Position numbers and translations under genes: made by a program
Shown here: positions 1-6,954 of the stretch, piece after piece
How the letters are laid out: each line of letters opens with the position of its first letter
How positions within the stretch are numbered: the first letter of the stretch is position 1
The notes under the pieces: generated by a model
The model's input: the letters and a program-made list of their open reading frames with translations, nothing else
What the model was told of the DNA's origin: nothing
Databases searched by the model: none
Origin: Gemmatimonadota bacterium
Lineage (GTDB): Bacteria; Gemmatimonadota; Gemmatimonadetes; Longimicrobiales; Gaopeijiaceae
Direction: 5' to 3'
Length of the DNA stretch: 12,968 nucleotides
NCBI GenBank assembly: GCA_003567615.1
Contig: PWZC01000273.1
Span: forward strand, 1 to 12,968

Positions 1-132
1 TCGGACGGGGCCCTTCGCTTGTCCCTGGGATGGGCCTCATCGGACCAGGATGTGGACCGGACCCTGGAAGCACTGGACGCGGTGGCCGGTCCCCGACCCG
101 TTCCCGTTACGTCCGCGATGCCGCCGACCTGA
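1..132 (+). CDS. C-terminal end of a probable cysteine desulfurase (class V aminotransferase fold), partial
   Basis: The frame is open from base 1 and ends at TGA 130-132, leaving 43 residues. Near its start it reads ALRLSLGWASSDQDVDRTLE, which fits the end of NifS/IscS-type cysteine desulfurases: a strand of the form (I/V)R(I/F/L)SLG, then a helix of the form 'xxDVDxxLEAL'. These PLP enzymes take sulfur from L-cysteine for Fe-S clusters or tRNA thiolation. The catalytic lysine and cysteine lie upstream of the window, so the exact subfamily and activity cannot be read. The last 13 or so residues are a Pro/Val-rich tail without recognisable features. The next gene starts 55 bases later. The assignment rests on one short motif and is tentative; another class V aminotransferase is possible. 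Confidence 0.6.
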   Translation, partial: SDGALRLSLGWASSDQDVDRTLEALDAVAGPRPVPVTSAMPPT

Positions 133-187
133 ACCCACACGCCGGTTCCGAGGCCTTTCGCCCCCCTAGACCCAAGTCTACACCTCC

Positions 188-763
188 ATGCGACTCTTCA
201 TCGCCCTGAATCTTCCCGAAGAAGAACGCCGGCGGATCCACAGTGCAGCGGATCCTCTCCGGGAGGCCGGATTTCCCGTGCGGTGGCTCGATCCCGAGCT
301 CTTTCACCTCACTCTGAAGTTCCTTGGCCCCACTCGTTCGGAGATGACGCCGGTCGTCCAGAAGGTGATTCGGAAGGTGGCGAGTCAGACCCGCCGGTTT
401 TCCCTCAGGCTCGAGGGATTCGGCGCCTTCCCAACGATCCGTCGACCCCGGGTGGTCTGGCTCGGCGCCGACCCCTCCCCGGCACTCCGATGTCTGAAGC
501 AGGATCTGGAGTGGGGGCTCACCCGCCACCACTTCGAGCGTGAGACCCGTGCCTTCCATCCCCACATCACCCTGGGGCGCGTTGATGACGAGATCGGAGC
601 CGGGGTCTTCCGTGGGTTGGATGAGGTGGCTGCCGCTCTCGACTTCACCAGGGAAATCCCTGTGGACTCCGTGGACCTGATGCGAAGCCACCGGCTTCGG
701 GACGGGGTTCGGTATTCGGTGGTCGACAGCTATCCCCTGGTGGAGGTCGATCCGGGGGAGTAG
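188..763 (+). CDS. thpR: RNA 2',3'-cyclic phosphodiesterase / 2'-5' RNA ligase family protein
   Basis: This 191-residue protein has the full size and layout of the ThpR (LigT) branch of the 2H phosphoesterase superfamily. The two catalytic HxTx motifs are intact: HLTL at residues 40-43, within FHLTLKFLG, and HITL at 126-129, within HPHITLGR. The N-terminus MRLFIALNLP is typical of the family. Known members hydrolyse 2',3'-cyclic phosphates on RNA ends and can join 2'-5' linked RNA in vitro; the physiological substrate is not settled. The start at 188 is well fixed because a TAG lies in frame at 167 with no start codon between them. No Shine-Dalgarno sequence precedes the ATG (the bases before it read CACCTCC). 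The stop is 7 bases before the next gene, which suggests co-transcription. Confidence 0.92.
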   Translation: MRLFIALNLPEEERRRIHSAADPLREAGFPVRWLDPELFHLTLKFLGPTRSEMTPVVQKVIRKVASQTRRFSLRLEGFGAFPTIRRPRVVWLGADPSPALRCLKQDLEWGLTRHHFERETRAFHPHITLGRVDDEIGAGVFRGLDEVAAALDFTREIPVDSVDLMRSHRLRDGVRYSVVDSYPLVEVDPGE

Positions 764-770
764 GCGGATC

Positions 771-1421
771 ATGGGGTGTTTCGGTGGTTGTCTGGGGCGA
801 GTTGTCGCCCTTGCCTTTCTGGTCGCCCTCATCTGGTTGGCCTGGCGTTTCGGACCCGGAGTTGCGGAGCGACTTCCGGATCGCCCCGTCCAGGAAGAAG
901 CACCTTCGCCGGAGGCCATGGAAGCATTGGGTCGGGAGGTGTGGACCGACCTCACCGCCTGGCTGGTTGCGGGTGAAGCCGACGACCCCTTTGTCATGGG
1001 CGGAGTGGAGGCGGAAGCGCTCCTCGCTTATCGAAGAGGGGACGTCCTTCCACCTGCCCTGACCGACCTTCGTGTCGAGGTGGAAGGCGGGGAGGTCCGG
1101 GTCTCCGGAAGGGTGGCTCGTTCGGCCCTTCCCCCCATACCCGAATTGGACCGGATCGACGACATTCTCCCCGACTCGGTTTCCGTTGCCGCCCGCGGGG
1201 GGCTCCTTACGGATCGGGGAGGACAGGGTGTGTTCCTGCTCCGTCGGCTGGATGTGGCCGGCGTCCCCCTCCCCCGACGCTTCCACGACCGGGTACTCGC
1301 CTCTCTGGGTCTCGAAAGACGGCAGGATCTACCGGAGGGAGCGGTGGTCTTCCCCCTCCCCACCGGGGTCGGATCCTTGCACGCCTCCGGCGGATTCCTG
1401 ATCCTCCGGCCCGACCACTGA
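771..1421 (+). CDS. Membrane-anchored protein of unknown function
   Basis: I do not recognise this 216-residue protein. The N-terminus MGCFGGCLGR is followed by one hydrophobic segment at about residues 11-25, with arginines on both sides, so it is probably an uncleaved membrane anchor or signal anchor. Residues 33-60 are acidic and Pro-rich. The rest looks like an extracytoplasmic beta-rich domain, with strand-like stretches at 98-115 (LRVEVEGGEVRVSGRV) and 152-165, then VPLPRRFHDRVLASLG at 165-180. A strand-turn-strand followed by a 'VPLP' helix start recalls LmeA/DUF2993 or AsmA-like lipid-binding folds, but this is only a resemblance by eye. Cys3 and Cys7 do not form a lipobox. The start is supported by a purine-rich GGGGGAG ending at 760, inside the end of thpR, with a 7-base gap between the genes; translational coupling is likely. 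Confidence 0.75.
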   Translation: MGCFGGCLGRVVALAFLVALIWLAWRFGPGVAERLPDRPVQEEAPSPEAMEALGREVWTDLTAWLVAGEADDPFVMGGVEAEALLAYRRGDVLPPALTDLRVEVEGGEVRVSGRVARSALPPIPELDRIDDILPDSVSVAARGGLLTDRGGQGVFLLRRLDVAGVPLPRRFHDRVLASLGLERRQDLPEGAVVFPLPTGVGSLHASGGFLILRPDH

Positions 1422-1494
1422 CCGCTGGGCGGCTGCCCTTCTCCCGCTCCGAGACTCCCATCGCGACCGCGACCCCACCCCTGAGACGCATGGC

Positions 1495-2856
1495 ATGGCC
1501 AAGATCCTGATCGTAGATGACGAGGAGCCCATCCGGTCCATCCTCCGCCAGCTCTTCGAGTACGAGGGCCATGAGGTGGATGAGGCGGGTTCGGCCGCGG
1601 AGGCTCTCACTCTCCTGCAGGAGGGCCCCGCAGATGTCGCTTTTCTGGACGTGAAGATGCCGGGCCAGGATGGTATCGAGCTTCTGGAGACGCTCCGACG
1701 GGACCGTCCCGACCTCCAGGTGGTGATGATTTCCGGGCATGGCACCATCGATACGGCGGTGGAAGCCACCCGGAAGGGAGCCTTCGACTTCCTTGAAAAG
1801 CCGTTGGATTCGGACCGACTCCTCCTGACCCTCCGGAATGCGCTGGAGGTAAAGGGGTTGGCTCAGTCGGTGGCCGTGCTCCGGTCCCAGGTGGAGTCGC
1901 GCCATGCCATCGTCGGTTCGTCCTTTCAGATCCGGCAGGTGCTGGACCGGGTGGAACGGGTTGGGCCCACCGATTCCCGGGTTCTCATCACCGGAGAGAA
2001 CGGAACCGGAAAGGAACTGGTGGCGCGCGCGCTGCACGCCATTTCGCCTCGGAAGGACTGCGCCTTCGTCGAGGTGAACTGCGCCGCCATCCCCGGTGAA
2101 CTGATCGAAAGCGAGCTTTTCGGGCACATGAAGGGGTCCTTCACAGGGGCAGTCCAGGACCGACCGGGGAAGTTCGAGCAGGCCGATCGGGGTACCCTGT
2201 TCCTGGATGAGATCGGAGACATGGCGCTGGCGGCACAGGCCAAGGTGCTCCGGGCGCTGGAAGAGGGGAAGGTCACGCGGGTGGGCGGTCAGAAGCCAAA
2301 GGGCGTTGATGTCCGGGTCATTGCGGCCACCAACAAGGAGCTGGACCAGGAGATTGGCGAGGGACGCTTCCGGGAAGACCTTTTCTATCGGCTGAATGTC
2401 GTGCCCATCCACCCCCCCCCGCTTCGGGAGCGGCGGGACGACATTCCCATGCTGATCCAATATTTCGTGGACCAGATGTCCCGCAGGGACGGCCTTCCCG
2501 CCCGCACGTTCAGCGCCGAGGCCGTGGCGAGACTGCAGGCGCTGGAGTGGCCCGGAAATGTCAGAGAGCTCCGAAATACGGTAGAGCGTCTTCTCATCCT
2601 GGCACCTGACGACGGCGTCTCGGCCGACGACGTGGGCGCGCTGGTGGGGCAGGGTGCCGGTGGTGATGCCCTGGGGGCCGAGCTTCTTCGTGCCTCCACC
2701 TTCGCGGAATTTCGTGAACGTGCCGAGCGCGCCTTCCTGCTACAGAAGCTGAGAGAACACGACTGGAACGTTTCGGAGACGGCACGGGCGCTGGAGATGC
2801 CGCGTTCCAACGTCTACAAGAAGATCGACAAGTACGGGCTGCAGCGGGACGACTGA
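1495..2856 (+). CDS. Sigma-54-dependent response regulator, NtrC/NtrX type
   Basis: This 453-residue protein has the standard three-domain layout. The receiver domain (about 1-120) has the acidic pair D8-D9, the phosphoacceptor D52, S80 and K102. The AAA+ domain (about 138-370) has Walker A GENGTGK at 167-173, Walker B ending in D238-E239, and candidate arginine fingers R293 and R299. The sigma-54 contact loop reads GSFTGA at 214-219 rather than GAFTGA. A Fis-type helix-turn-helix covers about 412-449. When phosphorylated, such proteins bind enhancer sites and use ATP to open sigma-54 promoters. No histidine kinase gene adjoins it, so its partner and regulon cannot be read here. The ATG at 1495 gives MAKILIVDDEE, the expected receiver start; a second ATG at 1490 is in another frame. 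There is no clear Shine-Dalgarno sequence. The 73-base gap upstream shows no promoter I would defend. Confidence 0.95.
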   Translation: MAKILIVDDEEPIRSILRQLFEYEGHEVDEAGSAAEALTLLQEGPADVAFLDVKMPGQDGIELLETLRRDRPDLQVVMISGHGTIDTAVEATRKGAFDFLEKPLDSDRLLLTLRNALEVKGLAQSVAVLRSQVESRHAIVGSSFQIRQVLDRVERVGPTDSRVLITGENGTGKELVARALHAISPRKDCAFVEVNCAAIPGELIESELFGHMKGSFTGAVQDRPGKFEQADRGTLFLDEIGDMALAAQAKVLRALEEGKVTRVGGQKPKGVDVRVIAATNKELDQEIGEGRFREDLFYRLNVVPIHPPPLRERRDDIPMLIQYFVDQMSRRDGLPARTFSAEAVARLQALEWPGNVRELRNTVERLLILAPDDGVSADDVGALVGQGAGGDALGAELLRASTFAEFRERAERAFLLQKLREHDWNVSETARALEMPRSNVYKKIDKYGLQRDD

Positions 2857-2980
2857 GGCGTGGAACTCCGGGAACGGGCACGCGGCACGTTGGGTAGGCA
2901 AAGGGCACCGCCGAACTTCTCGACCTGCGCCATCCCGGAGGCGGCGCGGTCCCCCTGGTTCCCCCCCTTCCGGTATCCCC

Positions 2981-3697
2981 ATGCGTGAGTCCCCACCCGG
3001 ACGGCCTTCCCCCCGATGGCTTCGCTCCATTTTCGAGGTACTCCGGTCCGTGGCGCTGGCCGTGGTCATCCTCGTGGTGGTGCGAACCCTGGTTGTGGAG
3101 GCCTTCAAGATCCCCACCTCCTCCATGGAGGGAACCCTCCTGGCCGGGGATTTCCTCCTGGTGAACAAGGCCGTCTTCGGAGCGGAAATCCCCGGAGTGG
3201 GCATGGCACTGCCTGCCCTTGCCGCTCCGGACCGCGGAGAGGTCATCGTATTCCATCCGCCTCACGAGCCCGGTAAACACTATGTGAAGCGGCTGGTCGG
3301 GATGCCCGGCGACACCCTGAAGATGCGGGACAAGCAGCTCTTCCTGAACGGCCGGCCGGTGTATGAGCCCTACGCACGCCACTCGGACCAGGACGGAGAT
3401 GCCATCCACCCTGCCATGGCCTGGCAATCCCGCTTTCTGGTGGATGGACCCCGGCCCGGACGCTACCGGCCGTCCCGCGACAACTGGGGTCCCATCGTCA
3501 TTCCGGTTGAGAGGTACTTTGTTCTGGGCGACAACCGCGACAACAGCGAGGACTCCCGCTACTGGGGTCTGGTGCGAAGGGAGGACATCAAGGGGCGCCC
3601 GTGGATCGTGTACTACTCGTCCAGCCCCGGTCTCACGCCGGGCCTCGGGTGGCTTCGGGAAGTTCGCTGGGAGCGTATCGGGGGGCGGATCCGCTGA
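2981..3697 (+). CDS. lepB: Signal peptidase I
   Basis: This 238-residue enzyme is an S26-family signal peptidase, which removes signal peptides from exported proteins at the outer face of the cytoplasmic membrane. One transmembrane segment at about residues 21-38 anchors it. The catalytic serine is S48 in IPTSSMEGTL, matching the family box 'PSxSMxPTL'. The general base is K103 in YVKRLVGMPGD. The conserved GDNRDNSEDSRYWG box is at 183-196. The middle part (about 130-175) includes RDNWGPIVIP, a common feature before the last catalytic-domain box. The ATG at 2981 follows a C-rich tract with no Shine-Dalgarno sequence. The 124-base gap before it holds only a weak inverted repeat (GCGCC at 2927-2931 with GGCGC at 2943-2947) and no convincing promoter. 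Confidence 0.95.
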   Translation: MRESPPGRPSPRWLRSIFEVLRSVALAVVILVVVRTLVVEAFKIPTSSMEGTLLAGDFLLVNKAVFGAEIPGVGMALPALAAPDRGEVIVFHPPHEPGKHYVKRLVGMPGDTLKMRDKQLFLNGRPVYEPYARHSDQDGDAIHPAMAWQSRFLVDGPRPGRYRPSRDNWGPIVIPVERYFVLGDNRDNSEDSRYWGLVRREDIKGRPWIVYYSSSPGLTPGLGWLREVRWERIGGRIR

Positions 3698-3865
3698 CAA
3701 CCCGGGCACCGCAGGCACTCTTCGGGGGTGGATGAAGGGGGGGAGTTGCGCCGGGACCGTCGATGCGCCATTCATGGTGTCCGGAGCGAATGGGACCCTG
3801 GTGCGCCTGCGCCCGACCCCGTCCCCGGATGGTCAGACGGTCACGACGCCTTTCCCGACGCGACA

Positions 3866-4720
3866 ATGAGCCCATCCCCCCGCCGGACCCTCAAGAAGGA
3901 CGGATCCCTCGATCGGTACCTGAGTGAGATCAGTGACTATCCCCTCATCAACCGAGAAGAAGAAGCCCGACTGGCTCGGGGCATACGGGCCGGTGAGGAG
4001 GAATGCCTCGAGCAACTTGTGCGGGCGAACCTCCGCTTTGTCGTTTCCGTCGCCAAGAAGTACCAGAACCAGGGTGTGCTCCTCTCGGACCTCATCAACG
4101 AGGGGAATGTGGGCCTGATCCGGGCGGCCCACCGGTTCGACGAGACGAAGGGCATCAAATTCATCTCCTATGCGGTCTGGTGGATCCGTCAGGCCATCCT
4201 CCAGGCATTGGCCGAACAGAGCCGGATCGTCCGGGTCCCGTTGAACCGGGCCGGTGCCCTCCACCGGATCGGTCGGCGATCCTCCGCTCTGCTCCAGGAA
4301 CTGGGGCGTGAGCCTACAGTCCAGGAACTGGCCCAGGATCTCGATGTGAGTGAGGAGGAGGTCGAAGCCACCCTCGCCATCTCCCAATCCCACCTCTCCC
4401 TCGATGCACCCACCGCCCCGGGTGAGGACAACCGGCTGCTGGATTACCTCCCGGACCAGTTCGCCCCCGATCCCGAGAACGGTGCGTACGACCAGGCGCT
4501 GCGCGAGACGGTGGACGGCGCCCTGGCCAGTCTCAAGGAGCGAGAGGCCAAGGTCCTCCGGCTGTATTTCGGCTTGGATGACCAGGAACCCATGACCCTG
4601 GAGGAGATCGGATCCCTCCTGGGAATCACGCGTGAGCGGGTGCGGCAGATCAAGGAGAAGGCACTGCAGCGCCTTCGGCACGCCTCCCGCTCCCGCTTCC
4701 TGGGGACCTTCAGCCCCTGA
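3866..4720 (+). CDS. rpoD: RNA polymerase sigma-70 family factor, primary-like (RpoD/SigA type without region 1.1)
   Basis: The 284-residue protein carries sigma regions 1.2 (about 14-46), 2 (about 52-125, with YAVWWIRQAI and RIVRVPLNR), 3 (about 126-205) and 4 (about 215-275). The region 4 helix-turn-helix TLEEIGSLLGITRERVRQIK at 244-263 reads -35 elements. There is no acidic region 1.1 and no long non-conserved insert. This short form is the primary sigma factor in Bacteroidota and is also seen in Gemmatimonadota; a group 2 (RpoS-like) role cannot be excluded. The frame stays open upstream to GTG 3728, but ATG 3866 gives MSPSPRRTLKKDGSLDRYL, after which family similarity begins, and the upstream 46 residues look non-coding. 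The gap from lepB (3698-3865) has no clear promoter or terminator. The gene lies immediately before the ribosomal protein promoter. Confidence 0.93.
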   Translation: MSPSPRRTLKKDGSLDRYLSEISDYPLINREEEARLARGIRAGEEECLEQLVRANLRFVVSVAKKYQNQGVLLSDLINEGNVGLIRAAHRFDETKGIKFISYAVWWIRQAILQALAEQSRIVRVPLNRAGALHRIGRRSSALLQELGREPTVQELAQDLDVSEEEVEATLAISQSHLSLDAPTAPGEDNRLLDYLPDQFAPDPENGAYDQALRETVDGALASLKEREAKVLRLYFGLDDQEPMTLEEIGSLLGITRERVRQIKEKALQRLRHASRSRFLGTFSP

Positions 4721-4774
4721 TCCCCGGGGTGCGTCCCAACGCGGCGGGCCCAGGGTAAGGGAGGGGTTCACCCG

Positions 4775-4803
4775 TTGACACTCCGTGGGATCGAGCCTAC
4801 TTT
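4775..4803 (+). promoter_or_regulatory. Sigma-70-type promoter of the rplM-rpsI-rpsB operon
   Basis: An exact TTGACA at 4775-4780 is followed after 17 bases by TACTTT at 4798-4803, which matches TATAAT at the key first, second and last positions. Transcription would begin near 4809-4812, giving a leader of roughly 40 bases before the rplM ATG at 4849. The downstream stretch 4801-4820 is unusually AT-rich for this window, which fits an opening region. The position, in the 128-base gap between the sigma factor gene and rplM, is what one expects for the head of a ribosomal protein operon. I see no strong leader structure for L13 or S2 autoregulation. Confidence 0.75.
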
Positions 4804-4848
4804 TCAAAGCTCTGTCTTTATCTGGCCAAGTGCGACCCCACGGGATGT

Positions 4849-5277
4849 ATGAAGACCCTGACTCCGAAAGCAAACGACATTGAACGGCGGTGGTGGGTGG
4901 TTGACGCCGCCGGCAAACCCCTTGGGCGGCTCGCCACCGAGGTGGCGCGGATCCTCCGGGGCAAGCACAAGCCCATCTACACGCCCCATCTGGATACCGG
5001 GGATTACGTGGTGGTGCTGAATGCGTCCCAGATCATCCTGACCGGCAACAAGGCGGATCAGAAGACCTACTTCAAGCACTCCGGCTACATGGGAGGGGAG
5101 AAGCACATTCCCTTCAAGACCATGCTGGCGCGTAAGCCTGAATGGGTCATCGAGCGGGCGGTGAAGGGAATGCTTCCCAAGAACGCCCTGGGCCGGCAGA
5201 TGCGTACGAAGCTCAAGGTGTACGCCGGCGATGTCCCCCCGCATCAGGGGCAGCAGCCGCAGCCCCTGGAGCTCTGA
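4849..5277 (+). CDS. rplM: 50S ribosomal protein L13
   Basis: The 142-residue product has the usual L13 length and pattern: WWVVDAAGKPLGRLATEVA at 15-33, then GDYVVVLNA, ILTGNK and KTYFKHSGYMGG in the middle, and the basic KGMLPKNALGRQM segment near 110-122. L13 binds 23S rRNA early in large-subunit assembly. The ATG at 4849 begins MKTLTPKA, a common L13 N-terminus, with only a weak GGGA at 4839-4842 as a ribosome-binding site. It is the first gene after the promoter at 4775 and is followed 41 bases later by rpsI, its near-universal partner. The C-terminus (HQGQQPQPLEL) is Gln/Pro-rich but of normal length. Confidence 0.98.
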   Translation: MKTLTPKANDIERRWWVVDAAGKPLGRLATEVARILRGKHKPIYTPHLDTGDYVVVLNASQIILTGNKADQKTYFKHSGYMGGEKHIPFKTMLARKPEWVIERAVKGMLPKNALGRQMRTKLKVYAGDVPPHQGQQPQPLEL

Positions 5278-5318
5278 GCGTTCACCCCTGAAGGAATTCC
5301 AACGGAGTCGGAAGCCGT

Positions 5319-5717
5319 ATGGCGCAGTCCACCGAACAGATCCAGGCCGTCGGCCGGCGAAAGACCAGCACGGCCCGAGTGATCCTTCGCCCCGGTGAGG
5401 GGAAGTGGTCCATCAACGGACGCCCACTCAACGAGTATTTCCCCCGCCTCTTCCATCGGAAGCGGGCCGAGGAAGCGCTCAAGATCACCGAGGCGGACGG
5501 TCGTTTTGACGTAACCATCCGTGTCGCGGGTGGGGGCATCACCGGTCAGGCCGACGCGGTCCGACTCGGGGTGGCCCGCGCCCTGGTGAAGCAGGACGAG
5601 GAGCTCCGCCCGACCCTTCGTCGTGGCGGCCTCCTCACTCGCGACTCCCGCAAGGTTGAGCGGAAGAAGCCGGGGCGTCCGAAGGCTCGTAAGAAGTTCC
5701 AGTTCTCGAAGCGTTGA
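5319..5717 (+). CDS. rpsI: 30S ribosomal protein S9
   Basis: The 132-residue protein shows all S9 hallmarks: AVGRRKTSTARV near the start, INGRPLNEYFP, the GGGITGQADAVRLGVARAL core, and the basic C-terminal tail ending in KKFQFSKR. The conserved terminal Ser-Lys-Arg reaches toward the P-site tRNA in known ribosomes. The gene follows rplM by 41 bases; GAAGGAA at 5289-5295 and CGGAGTCGG closer to the ATG are purine-rich, with the second better placed for initiation. The TGA stop overlaps a TTG that could open the next reading frame, but rpsB most likely begins at the ATG 26 bases after the stop. Confidence 0.98.
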   Translation: MAQSTEQIQAVGRRKTSTARVILRPGEGKWSINGRPLNEYFPRLFHRKRAEEALKITEADGRFDVTIRVAGGGITGQADAVRLGVARALVKQDEELRPTLRRGGLLTRDSRKVERKKPGRPKARKKFQFSKR

Positions 5718-5743
5718 TCCCCTCTCCCAGGACCTCGTCCAGT

Positions 5744-6823
5744 ATGGAGCAGCAGCAGAATCCGGAAGTTGGCCTGAGTGATCTCCTGCAGGCAGGCGTT
5801 CACTTCGGGCACCAGACCCGCCGTTGGAATCCGAAGATGCGGAAGTACATCTTCACGGAGCGCAACGGGATCCACATCATCGACCTCCGCAAGACAGTGG
5901 ATCGCCTTCGGGCCGCCGAGAATCTTGCGAGAGGCAAGGTTCTCAAGGGTGAGCGCCTCCTCTTTGTCTGTACGAAGCCCCAGCTTCGTGGCATCATCGA
6001 AGAGGAGGCCGAGCGCTGCGGCGCCTTCTACGTCACCGAGAGGTGGCTCGGGGGAATGCTGACCAACTTCCAGACGATTCGCCAGCAGATCCGGCGGCTG
6101 AAGGAGTTGGAGCGCGGCCAGGAGGAGAACGCCTTCGAGTTCTACACCAAGAAGGAGCAGCTTCTTCTCGATCGCGAGCGGTTGAAGCTCGATAAGTATT
6201 TCTCCGGTGTGAAGGACATGTCGCGTGTTCCGGCGGCTCTCTTCGTGGTGGACGCCAAGCGGGAGGCCATCGCCGTCCGGGAGGCGAATCGCCTTGGGAT
6301 TCCGGTGATCGCCATCACCGACACCAACGCTGACCCGGACCTCATTGATTTTCCGATTCCCGGAAACGATGACGCCATCCGGGCGGTGACGCTCATCTCG
6401 CGCTCCATTGCCGACGCGGTCCTGTCCGCTCGGCGGGAGATTCCCGAGGATGATCGTCGGAAGGTGGTTGAGTCCGAGGCCACGACGTACTCCACGGAGA
6501 CGGGTGAGAAGACGGCGGCGGCCGATGTCGCCCGTCGTCGAATTCGCCGGCGTCGCCGGCCCATTCCCGAGGTCATCGCCCAGATCAAGGGCGATGAGAA
6601 GGCCAAGGACGGGGATGCGGGAACCTCGCCGGCCGATTCGGAGGCCGGAGCCACCGACTCCGGTGCAAGCGAAGAGACCCAGAAGGCCGCTCCGGCCACC
6701 AAGCCCTCGTCGGCCCCGCCGCGGTCGTTGGGTGGCGAGGCGGGTCAGGGAGAAGCCGCCAAGGGCGAGCCGTCATCTTCTGGAGCTTCGGACTCCACCG
6801 ACGAGGAGCGGACCGGGGACTGA
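5744..6823 (+). CDS. rpsB: 30S ribosomal protein S2 with long C-terminal tail
   Basis: Residues 1-235 are a complete S2: LLQAGVHFGHQTRRWNPKM at 14-32, ERNGIHIIDL, TERWLGGMLTNFQTIRQQ at 98-115, and the IAITDTNADPDLIDFPIPGNDDAIRA block at 189-214. S2 joins the 30S subunit late and contacts S1 in many bacteria. The protein is 359 residues, about 100 more than usual: after residue 235 comes an Arg-rich patch (RRRIRRRRRP at 264-273) and then an Ala/Ser/Gly/Glu/Pro tail to the end that looks disordered. ATG 5744 gives MEQQQNPEVGLSDLLQAGVHFG, a normal S2 start; an in-frame TTG at 5714 overlaps the rpsI stop and is less likely. AGGA at 5729-5732 is a distant ribosome-binding site candidate. Confidence 0.97.
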   Translation: MEQQQNPEVGLSDLLQAGVHFGHQTRRWNPKMRKYIFTERNGIHIIDLRKTVDRLRAAENLARGKVLKGERLLFVCTKPQLRGIIEEEAERCGAFYVTERWLGGMLTNFQTIRQQIRRLKELERGQEENAFEFYTKKEQLLLDRERLKLDKYFSGVKDMSRVPAALFVVDAKREAIAVREANRLGIPVIAITDTNADPDLIDFPIPGNDDAIRAVTLISRSIADAVLSARREIPEDDRRKVVESEATTYSTETGEKTAAADVARRRIRRRRRPIPEVIAQIKGDEKAKDGDAGTSPADSEAGATDSGASEETQKAAPATKPSSAPPRSLGGEAGQGEAAKGEPSSSGASDSTDEERTGD

Positions 6824-6851
6824 TTTCCCCCGTTGGATCCGAAACACCTTC

Positions 6852-6915
6852 GAGGCGGCCGTCGTCGAGGCCCCACCGGACAGACCCGGTGGGGCCTCGA
6901 CGGACCGCCTCTTTT
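6852..6915 (+). terminator. Strong hairpin with short T-run between rpsB and tsf; terminator or attenuator
   Basis: Bases 6863-6879 pair perfectly with 6886-6902 over 17 bp, nearly all G-C, around a 6-base loop (ACAGAC, 6880-6885). An outer 7-bp stem GAGGCGG (6852-6858) with CCGCCTC (6905-6911) extends it across a small internal loop. TTTT follows at 6912-6915. The structure starts 29 bases after the rpsB stop and ends 40 bases before the tsf ATG. I see no separate promoter between it and tsf, so it may be a leaky terminator that lowers expression of tsf and later genes relative to the ribosomal proteins, or an RNA processing or stabilising element. Confidence 0.75.
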
Positions 6916-6954
6916 CATGATCATCAAGGACCCTTCCACGAGGTACCGGGCACC

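Noticed and set aside
167..180. Perfect 5-bp inverted repeat TAGAC-CCAA-GTCTA before thpR
   Set aside because: It is too short to be a terminator or operator on its own and is plausible by chance; no T-run or second copy was seen.
3731..3750. Possible sigma-54 (-24/-12) promoter before the sigma factor gene, at a G-run followed by TTGC
   Set aside because: The GG and GC spacing does not fit the TGGCAC-N5-TTGC pattern; the G-run is non-specific.
1207..3775. Long open frames on the minus strand opposite the response regulator and lepB (about 400 residues each), and similar ones opposite other genes such as dxr
   Set aside because: They are Pro/Arg/Gly-rich translations with no recognisable domains, lie fully opposite well-identified genes, and are expected from high-GC third codon positions.
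3728..3865. N-terminal extension of the sigma factor from GTG 3728
   Set aside because: The 46 extra residues look like translated intergenic DNA; family similarity begins after ATG 3866.
4717..4760. CCCCGGGG palindrome after the sigma factor gene as a terminator
   Set aside because: Only 4-5 bp can pair around it and no T-run follows.
5714..5743. rpsB start at TTG 5714
   Set aside because: It overlaps the rpsI stop and adds 10 residues not typical of S2; ATG 5744 gives a normal N-terminus.
6889..6954. tsf start at GTG 6889
   Set aside because: It lies inside the right arm of the rpsB-tsf hairpin, and the added residues are not EF-Ts-like; ATG 6955 fits the family.
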